A DNA stretch of 64,000 nucleotides from Romboutsia sp. CE17. Its GTDB lineage: Bacteria; Bacillota; Clostridia; Peptostreptococcales; Peptostreptococcaceae. Positions within the stretch are counted from its first letter, which is position 1, and each line of letters begins with the position of its first letter. Under the pieces are notes generated by a model, which was not told where the DNA came from, searched no databases, and was given only the letters and a program-made list of their open reading frames with translations. The stretch spans positions 2,046,001 through 2,110,000 of the forward strand of contig NZ_CP051144.1 in NCBI RefSeq assembly GCF_012317385.1, written 5' to 3'. Positions 54,622-63,745 of this stretch are shown piece by piece. A program made the position numbers and the translations under genes.

Positions 54622-55995
54622 TTACCTATTTAAATATTCTACTATCTTTTCTAATTTCATACCTCTAGATGCTTTTACTAATACAACATCATTTTTTTGT
54701 ATTAATTCATCTAATTTTTTTATTGCCTCTTCTTTAGTTGCAAAATGATATATGTTTTCTAAGTTAAATCCTAAAATTTTGGCTTCGTCTCCTATAAACT
54801 TTGAATCATCTCCTATTGTTATTAGTAAATCTGTGTTTCCTACTGCAGATTTACCAACTAATCTATGCCCATACTCTGCATGTTCACCCATTTCAAACAT
54901 ATCACCTAAGATAGCTACCTTTCTTTCATTGTATCTACCTAATATTTTTAATGCCGCATTCATTGAATCTGGGCTTGCATTGTAAGTGTCATTTATTATA
55001 GTTATTTCATTTCCTTTAACTATATCTAATCTCATTTTTGTCGCTTTATAATTTTTTAAACCTTCTTTTATATTTTCTAAAGGAATTTCTAAAGTCATTC
55101 CCACAAGTATTGCTGCCATAGCATTATATATATTATGCTCTCCTACTGTCGGTATGAAAACTTCTTCTTTTTTATCATCTATTACACATGTGAAAGTTAT
55201 GTTATCCTCTACCATTGTAAATTCTTCACAATATATATCATTATCTTTATCAAATCCAAATGTTTTAAGGGTATAGATATGTTCTTTATTTTTTAAAGTT
55301 GATAAAAACTTATCATCTCCATTGACTATTAAAGTGCATGATGAATCAAAGTTTGTAGTTATCTCCATTTTAGCTTTTAAGATTCCTTCTTGTGAACCTA
55401 ATCGTTCTATATGAGAAAGACCTATGTTTGATATTACACCAATCTTAGGATTAACTATATTAGCTAAATATTCTATTTCATTAAATCCTGACATGCCCAT
55501 TTCTATTACTGCACATTCATGTAATTTATTTAATTCAAATAATGTAAGAGGTACCCCTAATTGATTGTTAAGATTACCTTCATTTTTTAATGAATTAAAT
55601 TTAGATGAAACTGCTGCATATACCATATCCCTAGTAGTAGTTTTTCCTACACTACCAGTTATACCTATAAAAGGTATTTCAAATTTTTCTTTATAATATC
55701 TTGCTATATCTCCTAAAGCAATTTCCGTATCTTTAACTTCTATAACATTAACATCTGAATGATTGAATTCAATATTAGATTTTTCATTTTTTATAAAAGT
55801 TTTGCAGCCTTTTTCATATGCACTTTGCATAAAATTATGACCATCTAAATTTTCTCCTATTATGGCTACAAAAACATTCTTTTCATTTGCTTTTCTACTA
55901 TCTATTACAATATCATCTATAATATAATTTTCATTTCCTAAAACTAATTTTCCTTGAGTCGCAATTACTAACTCGTTGACTGTTAGACTTTCCAT
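54622..55995 (-). CDS. murF: UDP-MurNAc-tripeptide--D-alanyl-D-alanine ligase
   Basis: 457 residues from the ATG at 55995, preceded by AAGGAGGAGTGGT; the frame stays open for 39 more codons upstream but that part crosses a terminator and lacks homology. The N-terminal domain starts SLTVNELVIATQGKLV, then GITGSVGKTTTRDMV (ATP loop), and TIINDTYNASPDSM. murE is not in this cluster; the terminator upstream indicates that murF starts a separate transcription unit with mraY, murD, spoVE and murG. Confidence 0.95.
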   Translation of the reverse strand: MESLTVNELVIATQGKLVLGNENYIIDDIVIDSRKANEKNVFVAIIGENLDGHNFMQSAYEKGCKTFIKNEKSNIEFNHSDVNVIEVKDTEIALGDIARYYKEKFEIPFIGITGSVGKTTTRDMVYAAVSSKFNSLKNEGNLNNQLGVPLTLFELNKLHECAVIEMGMSGFNEIEYLANIVNPKIGVISNIGLSHIERLGSQEGILKAKMEITTNFDSSCTLIVNGDDKFLSTLKNKEHIYTLKTFGFDKDNDIYCEEFTMVEDNITFTCVIDDKKEEVFIPTVGEHNIYNAMAAILVGMTLEIPLENIKEGLKNYKATKMRLDIVKGNEITIINDTYNASPDSMNAALKILGRYNERKVAILGDMFEMGEHAEYGHRLVGKSAVGNTDLLITIGDDSKFIGDEAKILGFNLENIYHFATKEEAIKKLDELIQKNDVVLVKASRGMKLEKIVEYLNR

Positions 55996-56053
55996 ACCAC
56001 TCCTCCTTATTTTTTCTATACGCTTTATTATTTTACAACTCATCTTAATAAAA

Positions 56054-56081
56054 GGCAATGTATATGTATACATTGCCCCAA
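56054..56081 (-). terminator. Intrinsic terminator between spoVD and murF
   Basis: GGCAATGTATA-CA-TATACATTGCC followed by TTTTATT on the minus strand, in the 174-bp spoVD-murF gap. Confidence 0.78.
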
Positions 56082-56169
56082 AATAAATTTTAACTTTATA
56101 ATTATATAACAAATTATGACTTTTTTGAAGTTATTTATAATTATCTTTGATTACAAATTATTTACAATT

Positions 56170-58149
56170 TTAGTTATCAAAGTATATAGATATACTTGAA
56201 CCCTCTGATACTTTGGATCCTGGTTTTGGGAACATATCTGTAATTTTACAATTTTCTGGTACATTTACATCTGGATCTAGATTCACTTTTAAGTTCGATT
56301 CTTCTAATACTTTTGTTGCATCTTCCATTGATAAATTTCTTACATCAGGAACTTCAACCTTAACTTTTAAATTATCTTCTTTTTCTTCTTCCGTATATTT
56401 TGGCTCAACTCCTAAGTATGGAAGAGCTTCACTCATTATTTCTTTAATTATCGGTCCAGCGGCTGTACTACCAAATAAACTTCCTTGTGTTGGTTCATCA
56501 ACTAGTGCTAATACTACTATTTGTGGATCATCAGTTGGTGCTATACCAACAAATGAACAAACATATTTACCTTGTGCATAAACCCCATCTACAACTTTTT
56601 GTGCTGTACCTGTTTTTCCTCCAATTCTATATCCTGGAATATATGCAGTCTTACCTCCACCTTGGCTTACAACTGTCTCTGCTATTTCCATCATTTTTTG
56701 AGCAGTTTCTTTAGATAGAACTTGCCTTACAGATTTAGGTTCTACCTCTTCTGTAACATTTCCCTTATTGTCTGTATATGCTTTTACGATTCTTGGCTGC
56801 ATAAGTTCTCCATCATTTGCTATTGCAGATATTGCTGTTATAAGCTGAAGAGGTGTTACTGATATTGACTGACCAAATGACATTGTAGCTAATTCTACAG
56901 GACCTACATTCTTTTCATTATATACTATCCCTTTTGCTTCTCCTGGTAAATCAACTCCTGTTTTTGATTTAAATCCAAATGCCTCTATGTACTCATAAAA
57001 TTTACTAACTCCTAATCTATTTGATAATTCAACGAAAACTGGGTTACATGAATTTTGAACACCTTGAGCAAAAGTTTGCTCTCCATGTGGTCTGTAATGT
57101 CTCCAGCACTTGATTTTACGTCCTCCAACAGTTACAGTACCTTTACATACAAACCTATCCGTATCACTTACTAAACCTTCTTCTACAGCTGCAGATGATG
57201 TTATTAACTTAAATGTTGAGCCTGGCTCATATGTATCATTTATAAGTGGATTTCTCCACATTGCGTAATATCCATTTATTTTTTCATCATCACTATATTG
57301 ATCTAGTAATTCTTCATAGTATGGATATATTGGTGTTCTAGAATTATTAGGATCATAATCAGGCTTTGATGCCATAGCTAAAATATCCCCTGTTTTAGGA
57401 TCCATAGCAATAACACTAACCCTTTTAGCAGCTGTTACTTCATAAGCTTTATCAATCGCTTTTTCAGCATAATGCTGTATTACCTCATCTATCGTTAATA
57501 CTAAACCATTACCTTGTACCGGCTCATAATAAATTTCAGAACCCTGTGGTATTTCTCGTCCAGATGCATCTGTACTAACTATAAGCTTACCGTCTTTTCC
57601 TTCAAGTTTACTGTTATACTGCATTTCTATACCAGATATTCCAGTTGAGTCTGATGCAGTATGCCCTAAGACATATGAGGCAAAATTTCCATATGGATAA
57701 TACCTTTGATTATCTTCCGCTACCCATATACCTGATAAACTTAAATCTCTAATTTTGGTTGCAGTTTCATCATCTATCCATCTTTGAATTCTTACAAGCG
57801 CCGTATTTTTTTTATTTACTAATTTATATATATCTTTTTCTTCTTTACCTAATACTTCAGCTAGCTTACTTGCTACATCTTCTTTGTCTTCTACTTCAAC
57901 AGGCTTACACCAAACAGTATACTTTGTTACACTTACTGCAAGCTCTTTCATATTAGAATCGTATATAGTACCTCTTTTAGGTTCTATTGGTATTTCTCTA
58001 GTTTGTTGTTCCGATGCTTTAGAACTTAACCAATCTCCTTTAATTAATTGAAGATAACCAGTCCTAGTTATCAATCCAAAAAACAAGCTACAAGCTAATA
58101 CAAGAACCAATACCAACCTTTTCTTACTAACCCCTCTTATCTTCTTCAA
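56170..58149 (-). CDS. spoVD: Class B penicillin-binding protein SpoVD (stage V)
   Basis: 659 residues from a TTG start (58149; AAGGGGTG 8 nt upstream). One N-terminal helix (about 10-28), dimerisation domain, and the transpeptidase with SxxK in EPGSTFKLIT, SCN-type NSCNPVFVE and KTGTAQ. A single PASTA domain ends the protein (about 592-659: VEVPDVRNLSMEDATKVLEESNL). The PASTA and the place by spoVE favour SpoVD, needed for spore cortex; it may share duty with vegetative FtsI. Confidence 0.93.
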   Translation of the reverse strand: MKKIRGVSKKRLVLVLVLACSLFFGLITRTGYLQLIKGDWLSSKASEQQTREIPIEPKRGTIYDSNMKELAVSVTKYTVWCKPVEVEDKEDVASKLAEVLGKEEKDIYKLVNKKNTALVRIQRWIDDETATKIRDLSLSGIWVAEDNQRYYPYGNFASYVLGHTASDSTGISGIEMQYNSKLEGKDGKLIVSTDASGREIPQGSEIYYEPVQGNGLVLTIDEVIQHYAEKAIDKAYEVTAAKRVSVIAMDPKTGDILAMASKPDYDPNNSRTPIYPYYEELLDQYSDDEKINGYYAMWRNPLINDTYEPGSTFKLITSSAAVEEGLVSDTDRFVCKGTVTVGGRKIKCWRHYRPHGEQTFAQGVQNSCNPVFVELSNRLGVSKFYEYIEAFGFKSKTGVDLPGEAKGIVYNEKNVGPVELATMSFGQSISVTPLQLITAISAIANDGELMQPRIVKAYTDNKGNVTEEVEPKSVRQVLSKETAQKMMEIAETVVSQGGGKTAYIPGYRIGGKTGTAQKVVDGVYAQGKYVCSFVGIAPTDDPQIVVLALVDEPTQGSLFGSTAAGPIIKEIMSEALPYLGVEPKYTEEEKEDNLKVKVEVPDVRNLSMEDATKVLEESNLKVNLDPDVNVPENCKITDMFPKPGSKVSEGSSISIYFDN

Positions 58150-58162
58150 AAGTTTTCACCCC

Positions 58163-58519
58163 TTAATCCTCAACGGTTATATACTCGATTTGGCTTTTTT
58201 TTGGATAATCCATATTAAGTTTTTCTTTTGCCATTTTTTCAATTTCTTCTGTAGTATTATTACTATATATTTTTGAGTTTAGTTGTTCTATTATAATTTC
58301 TTTTGATCTTAAATCTTTTTTCAAATAATATATGTCATACTTAAGTTCAGAAACCTTAGCATACCCACATAGATTCCCTATTATCACAGCTACTGCACAG
58401 GCAAATATAAGAATTACACGAGATTTTTTTAATTTAGTTTTTTTCTTCCCACTTTTATTTTTATTCTTCTTCTTTTTCTTATATTCATTTAAGTCTTTAA
58501 TTTTATTATTTTTTTTCAT
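58163..58519 (-). CDS. ftsL: FtsL-like division protein
   Basis: 118 residues from the ATG at 58519 (AGGAGTGATTTTG upstream; a GTG three codons earlier overlaps the RBS). A Lys-rich cytoplasmic head (residues 1-37, with runs such as KKKKKNKNKSGKKKTK), one membrane helix (about 37-54) and a leucine-zipper-like coiled coil (60-100) fit FtsL. It immediately precedes spoVD by 13 bp. Such short, poorly conserved proteins are recognised mainly by place and shape. Confidence 0.85.
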   Translation of the reverse strand: MKKNNKIKDLNEYKKKKKNKNKSGKKKTKLKKSRVILIFACAVAVIIGNLCGYAKVSELKYDIYYLKKDLRSKEIIIEQLNSKIYSNNTTEEIEKMAKEKLNMDYPKKSQIEYITVED

Positions 58520-58631
58520 CAAAATCACTCCTAAAAAGTTATTTGAAAATCTATTTACTATATATTATTTATTTGCATATTATTAGAAACATCCTTTAAT
58601 GACTTAAATCGAAATTTATACATAAAAAAAT

Positions 58632-58670
58632 AAAAAAAGTGTGCATATTTTTTTATGCACACTTTTTTTA
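58632..58670 (-). terminator. Intrinsic terminator of the iadA operon
   Basis: AAAAAAAGTGTGCATA and TATGCACACTTTTTTT form a 16-bp stem; it lies in the 240-bp gap before ftsL. The remaining gap is A+T-rich and should hold the ftsL promoter, which I cannot fix. Confidence 0.9.
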
Positions 58671-58761
58671 TTTAATTTTACATATTTTTATCATAACATT
58701 AAATTTATAACGACATAAAATACTTTTCAAAAACTTGTTAAAATTGATTAGGTTTATATTT

Positions 58762-59910
58762 TTATATATGTTCATAAGATCCATATACTAAAATTTCTTT
58801 ATCTTCTATCATAAGATTTCCATTTGCTATTACTGTATCTATATTTAAATTTTCATCCAATAATAATATATCTGCATCTGAACCTTCACTTATGCAACCC
58901 TTTCTTGGATAAACTTCTAAACCTTTAGCAACATTAGATGTTATATAAGATAAAGCTTCTTCTATACTAAAACCTAATTCTTCTACCATATTTTTGAATT
59001 CTTCATGTAAACTAGATACACTAGATACCCCCATTTTTATTAAGTTTCCAGCTTCATCATATTTTGACCAACTACCATATCCATCAGAGCTTATAGTAAT
59101 ATTTTCTTTTGGTACATTTATATCTTCAGCCATTTTTATACACTTACCTGGTGTTAAATCATCTTTCATACCACAAGTTAAGTCTATTTTTCCTCCACGC
59201 TTAGCATAATCAAATGCTTCAATTAAAAGTTCTTTTCTTCTATTTACATGAGTTGGTCTTATAGTTTTCATAGGTATTTCTGTTTCTTCTAGTATTTCAT
59301 TAACTGGCTTAAGACCTCTTTTCCCATCTCCCATATGAAGAACTACTATTCCTGCTTTTCCACTTAACATACCAGCTACTCTTGCATCAGAAGCAACTCT
59401 TTGTAGTTCTATATTGCTCACATTTGGAGCTCTATGATCAGATAGGGCTAGCTTGACCCCTATTATTTCATCTATAAATGCTATATCTCTTTTTATTGAT
59501 CCTGTTATAGTTATTGTTGGATACTCATATGAACCAGTGTGAGCAAATACTGTTATTCCTTCTTCTTTTAAAGCTTTTGCCTTTGCCACTAAGTTTTCTA
59601 CACTTCTAGTTGTTCCATCTGTTCCTAAAAGCCCTACTACAGTAGTTATCCCACCTTTTGTAAGCTTACTTAAAGTTATTTCTGGAGCTCTAGTCTTAAA
59701 ACTTCCTTCTCCTCCACCTCCAGTTATATGAACGTGTTGATCTATGAATCCTGGAGTAAGTTTTTTATTACTTCCATCTATTACTTTTATTTTATCATTA
59801 TTAAAATCTATATTATCTTCTATCAAAGATATTTTTCCACCACTTATAAATACATCTTTTTTTCCTTTATACTCAGGTGAATATATCTCTACATTTTTTA
59901 TTAATATCAT
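58762..59910 (-). CDS. iadA: Isoaspartyl (beta-aspartyl) dipeptidase
   Basis: 382 residues, amidohydrolase fold with two zinc ions. Metal and catalytic residues can be followed: H59 and H61 (DQHVHITGGGGEG), the carbamylated Lys in GVKLALSDHRA, His in VVLHMGDG, His in RPTHVNRR, and Asp in ISSDGYGSWS. It cleaves beta-aspartyl dipeptides that arise from isoaspartate damage or cyanophycin-like substrates. It follows the antiporter gene by about 20 bp and is controlled with it. RBS AAGGAGATTTAAAT, ATG. Confidence 0.94.
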   Translation of the reverse strand: MILIKNVEIYSPEYKGKKDVFISGGKISLIEDNIDFNNDKIKVIDGSNKKLTPGFIDQHVHITGGGGEGSFKTRAPEITLSKLTKGGITTVVGLLGTDGTTRSVENLVAKAKALKEEGITVFAHTGSYEYPTITITGSIKRDIAFIDEIIGVKLALSDHRAPNVSNIELQRVASDARVAGMLSGKAGIVVLHMGDGKRGLKPVNEILEETEIPMKTIRPTHVNRRKELLIEAFDYAKRGGKIDLTCGMKDDLTPGKCIKMAEDINVPKENITISSDGYGSWSKYDEAGNLIKMGVSSVSSLHEEFKNMVEELGFSIEEALSYITSNVAKGLEVYPRKGCISEGSDADILLLDENLNIDTVIANGNLMIEDKEILVYGSYEHI

Positions 59911-59930
59911 AATATTTAAATCTCCTTTAA

Positions 59931-61370
59931 TTACACTAACTTAGAATCTTCAGCACCTTTTTCTTCATCTTTATCAAGTTTAGCTATACCAAATCCTGTT
60001 ATAGCATATATTATTGCAAAAATTATACCTGTATAGTTTAATATTGCCCATGGTAAATACTCTAGAGTTGGTACACCTAATGTAGCAGCCATATAAGCTC
60101 CTGCTGCTGACCATGGTATTAATGGAACTAATACAGTCCCTGAATCTTCTAATGTTCTAGATAAATTCTTTGGATGTAAGTTTTTCTTTGGATAAACATC
60201 TTTAAATAATTCACCTGGAACAAGTATTGATAAGTATGAACTCCCTGTTACAAATGCAACTGTAAAACAAGAAGCTACTGTTGATATTATTATACCTGCT
60301 GTTGACTTAACTTTTGACATTAATAAATCTAAAACTACATCTAGCATTCCAGAAACACTTACTATTCCTGCAAATCCCATAGCACAGAATATAAGTACAG
60401 TTGTACTTGTTACCGAATCAACTCCACCTCTATTTATAAGTTTTATAACCTCTTCAGTAGGAACTCCTGTAAATCCAGTCATTGTTATATCAAATCCAGA
60501 TATTAAAGCTGTAAATCCATCAACTATATTGAATCCTTGAACTAATGCTCCTAAAACTACAGTAATTAAACTAGTTCCTAACATAGTAGGTATAGTTGGC
60601 CATTTTCTAACTGATCCTAAAATTACTAATACTAAAGGTAATATCAGTACTATATTAAAGTTAAACATTGATTCTAACTGATCCATCATTGCTTGAACTG
60701 ACACTGGAGTTACTAATTCCCCAGATACATTAAATCCTACAACTAAGTAAACTGCCATAGCTAATAAAGCTGCTGGTATTGTTGTATAAAGCATATGTTT
60801 TATATGTTCATATATCTCACTTCCTGCAGCCATCGGAGCTAAATTTGTTGTATCTGATAATGGAGATAGCTTATCTCCAAAGAATGCCCCAGAAACTACT
60901 GCTCCTGCTGTTGCAGGTAAAGAAACTCCTAATCCACCTGCTATACCCATCATAGCTACTCCAATAGTCCCAGCTGCTCCCCATGAAGTACCTGTAACTA
61001 CTGAAAGTACAGCTGATGATAAAAATGCTGTTACTAATATAAACTTTGGATTTATCATTTGAACTCCGTAATAAATTATCATTGGAACTGTACCTGAATA
61101 CATTAAAGCTCCAATTAAAAGTCCAACACTCCATAAAATTAAAGTAGCTGGAAGTGCGCTTGCTATCTTATCTACTATAGCTTTTTGCATTTCTTCCCAT
61201 GTATAACCTAATTTAAGAGCAATAATTCCAGCAACAAATGCTGAGGCTATCATTATAGGCTCTGCTTTTATTTTTAAAACTCCATAACCTAATGCTAATG
61301 CTACTACCATAAAAATAATCGGTATTAGTGCTTGTAATAAACTTGGCTTTTTCTTTTGTAATTCTTTCAT
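59931..61370 (-). CDS. Na+/H+ antiporter NhaC family protein
   Basis: 479 residues from the ATG at 61370; AAAGGGAGA precedes it, and an ATG seven codons earlier lies upstream of that RBS. About 12 membrane helices. NhaC family features: GTSWGAAGTIGVAMMGIAGGLG, GAFFGDKLSPLSDTTNLAP, and AFVTGSSYLSILVPGELF. Members exchange Na+ for protons or for organic acids and amino acids. Coupling to iadA under one sigma-54 promoter suggests uptake of the dipeptide or export of its products, but this is inference. Confidence 0.88.
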   Translation of the reverse strand: MKELQKKKPSLLQALIPIIFMVVALALGYGVLKIKAEPIMIASAFVAGIIALKLGYTWEEMQKAIVDKIASALPATLILWSVGLLIGALMYSGTVPMIIYYGVQMINPKFILVTAFLSSAVLSVVTGTSWGAAGTIGVAMMGIAGGLGVSLPATAGAVVSGAFFGDKLSPLSDTTNLAPMAAGSEIYEHIKHMLYTTIPAALLAMAVYLVVGFNVSGELVTPVSVQAMMDQLESMFNFNIVLILPLVLVILGSVRKWPTIPTMLGTSLITVVLGALVQGFNIVDGFTALISGFDITMTGFTGVPTEEVIKLINRGGVDSVTSTTVLIFCAMGFAGIVSVSGMLDVVLDLLMSKVKSTAGIIISTVASCFTVAFVTGSSYLSILVPGELFKDVYPKKNLHPKNLSRTLEDSGTVLVPLIPWSAAGAYMAATLGVPTLEYLPWAILNYTGIIFAIIYAITGFGIAKLDKDEEKGAEDSKLV

Positions 61371-61466
61371 AAATAATCTCCCTTTCAACATTTTTGATAA
61401 AATTTTTCAATTAATATTTATAAATAAAGCTATATAAATTTTTAAATATCCATATAATCTATATAA

Positions 61467-61481
61467 GCAAATATCGTGCCA
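61467..61481 (-). promoter_or_regulatory. Sigma-54 promoter of the nhaC-iadA operon
   Basis: The minus strand reads TGGCAC-gatat-TTGC, the full -24/-12 sigma-54 consensus with correct 5-bp gap, about 97 bp before the antiporter start. The divergently placed activator requirement is met by the sigma-54 activator gene just upstream. Confidence 0.88.
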
Positions 61482-61610
61482 AATTTTATATTTTATTATT
61501 TTTTTCTCAACTTTAAAATATAAAGTATCAATTCTTTATCATATCTATTATTTAAAGCATATAAAAAACCATAACTTCTTTTATAAACCCTAATAAAACT
61601 ATAAAATATA

Positions 61611-61645
61611 AAAAAGGGATAATTATAAAATAACTATCCCTTTTT
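61611..61645 (-). terminator. Intrinsic terminator of the sigma-54 activator gene
   Basis: AAAAAGGGATA and TATCCCTTTTT around a 13-base loop, overlapping the last codons of the gene and its stop. The region 61482-61610 between terminator and promoter should contain the activator binding sites; I see A+T-rich sequence but no convincing pair of repeats. Confidence 0.8.
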
Positions 61646-63640
61646 CATCCCATTATTTAAAATATTTATCCCTTTTTCTAATATTTTTGTCCCTTTAAGC
61701 CCTCTATTAATTTCTATATATCCATTATTATTTAATTTGCTCATTATAGTTCTCATTTTACCTTCACCAATATTAAGACCTTCTTCCATTGACATTAAAG
61801 ATAGCGTCCTTCTACCTATTCCTTGATATTTATAAATTTTCTCTAATACCCAAAATTCTTTTTCATCTAAAGACTCTTTTAACTTTTCAACCTCTATGTT
61901 CTTATTCAGATCTTTATTTTTTTCAATAATATACCTTGGAAGATCAGCAATATCTATCCTTCTACCATCTTCTTTTATAGTTGATACATATTCAACAATA
62001 TTTACAAGCTCTCTTATATTCCCTGGCCATTCATAATTTTCAAGAAGATCAATAGAGTCATTAGTAAAAAACTCTTCTAAATCGCAACATTTATTTACTT
62101 TAAATAAATAATGTTCTAATAATAATCTTATATCTTCTTTCCTTTCTCTTAGGGGTATTGAGTACATAGGCATTACATTTAATCTATAATATAAATCTTC
62201 TCTAAAGTTCTTTAATCTAACTTCTTCTAAAAGCTCTTTATTAGTTGCAGCTATAATTCTAATATCAATTGGAATTGTTTCTGTACTACCAACTGGGGTT
62301 ATTTCCCTTTCTTGAAGCACTCTTAACAATCTTGATTGTAGGTATAGTGGAGCATCTCCAATTTCATCTAAAAATATAGTTCCTTTATGAGCTTTTTTAA
62401 ACAAACCTATCTTTCCACCTTTTTTAGCTCCTGTAAAAGCCCCATCTTCATAACCAAAAAGTTCACTTTCTATTAAATTTTCTGGAATAGCAGCAAAGTT
62501 AATAGCCACAAATGGATAATCCTTTCTTTCAGATTCATTATGTATTGCTTGAGCTAATACTTCTTTACCTGTACCAGTTTCTCCTTGAATTAAAACAGTT
62601 GAGTTTGATTTTGCAACCTTCTTAGCCAGTTTTATATTCCTTCTAACAGAACTACAATTTCCAATCATATCTTCGAATGTGTATTTAGCTTGATTTTCCT
62701 TAGATTTTTTCTTCTTTCTTAATTCATCATCAATCTTATGAATATGATTTACTTCATTAAGAATAATCATATTACCACTATGATTGTTATTGTTTTTTAT
62801 CTTTTCTTTTACAACTAAAATTTCTTTGTTATCAATGTTAACAATATCCTCTTTCAACTCTTTAAAAACGCTATAAATATTTTTAGATAATATATCTTTC
62901 TTTTCTATGTTTAATAATCTTAAAGCCTCTTCATTTAATACCAATACTTCATTTTCATCATTAGTATATATTATCCCATTTTTTTGGTTATCAAGTAAAT
63001 TTGTTAATAAGTCTTTTAGCCTTATAGTCTCTTGAGATATATTTATATATTTTTTTGACATATTTATCATATCTCTATAAAAACAAGATGAAACTATATC
63101 ACTATATGTATCTATGCATTCTAACTTATTTAAAACCTCAATCAAGCTAGTTATATCCATCTTTCTAGAATTTATATCAATAATGTTTTTTATCTCTCTA
63201 GGAACCAAGTGAGTTTCTCCTGGAGTAATAGCTATATTTAAATTTTTATATTCTTTTATTCCTGGGTAATATGGATAATACTTTATATGATCAACACCTT
63301 GATTTTTTAATTGATCGATTACCTCTTTACAGCTTTCTTCTGTATCATTTACAAGAAGAACTTCTTTTCCTCTTTCAATCTTTAAAATCTCATCTATGCA
63401 TTCATGTCTTATAACTCTTTTAAGTACAATATACTCCTTACTTTTATTGATTTTAGGTTGAAAAATATTCTTAATTTCCTCACTAGAAAATATTAATAAA
63501 TCATAGTCTAAATTATTATCAAAATCATCTGATGAATTCAAATTATCTATGTATAAATTTTCGTTAAAAATACTATGTAATTGATTTTTTATGCTAAGCC
63601 CTGTATGCTCACCAAAGGATATTATTAAGATTTTTTTCAT
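61634..63640 (-). CDS. Sigma-54-dependent transcriptional activator
   Basis: 668 residues. N-terminal region (1-180) of unknown type with [14 protein letters not shown] and [13 protein letters not shown], then a PAS domain (about 210-275), then the AAA+ domain with GETGTGKE (about 352-359), the sigma-54 contact loop GAFTGA (about 400-405) and FLDEIGD. The C-terminus is unusual: instead of a Fis-type HTH it has a winged-helix-like part, [31 protein letters not shown] (about 620-652; given in pieces: [15 protein letters not shown]). It should drive the nhaC-iadA promoter beside it. RBS AAAAAGGAGCAGAT, ATG. Confidence 0.92.
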   Translation of the reverse strand: MKKILIISFGEHTGLSIKNQLHSIFNENLYIDNLNSSDDFDNNLDYDLLIFSSEEIKNIFQPKINKSKEYIVLKRVIRHECIDEILKIERGKEVLLVNDTEESCKEVIDQLKNQGVDHIKYYPYYPGIKEYKNLNIAITPGETHLVPREIKNIIDINSRKMDITSLIEVLNKLECIDTYSDIVSSCFYRDMINMSKKYINISQETIRLKDLLTNLLDNQKNGIIYTNDENEVLVLNEEALRLLNIEKKDILSKNIYSVFKELKEDIVNIDNKEILVVKEKIKNNNNHSGNMIILNEVNHIHKIDDELRKKKKSKENQAKYTFEDMIGNCSSVRRNIKLAKKVAKSNSTVLIQGETGTGKEVLAQAIHNESERKDYPFVAINFAAIPENLIESELFGYEDGAFTGAKKGGKIGLFKKAHKGTIFLDEIGDAPLYLQSRLLRVLQEREITPVGSTETIPIDIRIIAATNKELLEEVRLKNFREDLYYRLNVMPMYSIPLRERKEDIRLLLEHYLFKVNKCCDLEEFFTNDSIDLLENYEWPGNIRELVNIVEYVSTIKEDGRRIDIADLPRYIIEKNKDLNKNIEVEKLKESLDEKEFWVLEKIYKYQGIGRRTLSLMSMEEGLNIGEGKMRTIMSKLNNNGYIEINRGLKGTKILEKGINILNNGMKKG

Positions 63641-63687
63641 ATCTGCTCCTTTTTATTTTAATATTTAAAAATTATATTTATATTATC

Positions 63688-63723
63688 AAAAAAGCACTAA
63701 CCTTGCAAAGGCTAGTGCTTTTA
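63688..63723 (-). terminator. Intrinsic terminator of rsmH
   Basis: AAAAGCACTAGCC-TTTGCAA-GGTTAGTGCTTTTTT on the minus strand, about 22 bp after the rsmH stop; it isolates rsmH from the sigma-54 island. Confidence 0.88.
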
Positions 63724-63745
63724 GTAAATAATATATTTTAGTATC

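Noticed and set aside
55996-56112. Longer MurF N-terminus
   Set aside because: The open frame crosses the spoVD terminator hairpin and lacks similarity; AAGGAGG marks the ATG at 55995.
60871-61134. Serine/tryptophan-rich reading frame opposite in phase to the antiporter
   Set aside because: Out-of-frame shadow of the NhaC gene with biased composition.
61482-61610. Activator binding sites upstream of the sigma-54 promoter
   Set aside because: Several A+T-rich partial symmetries exist, but no repeated pair stands out from background.
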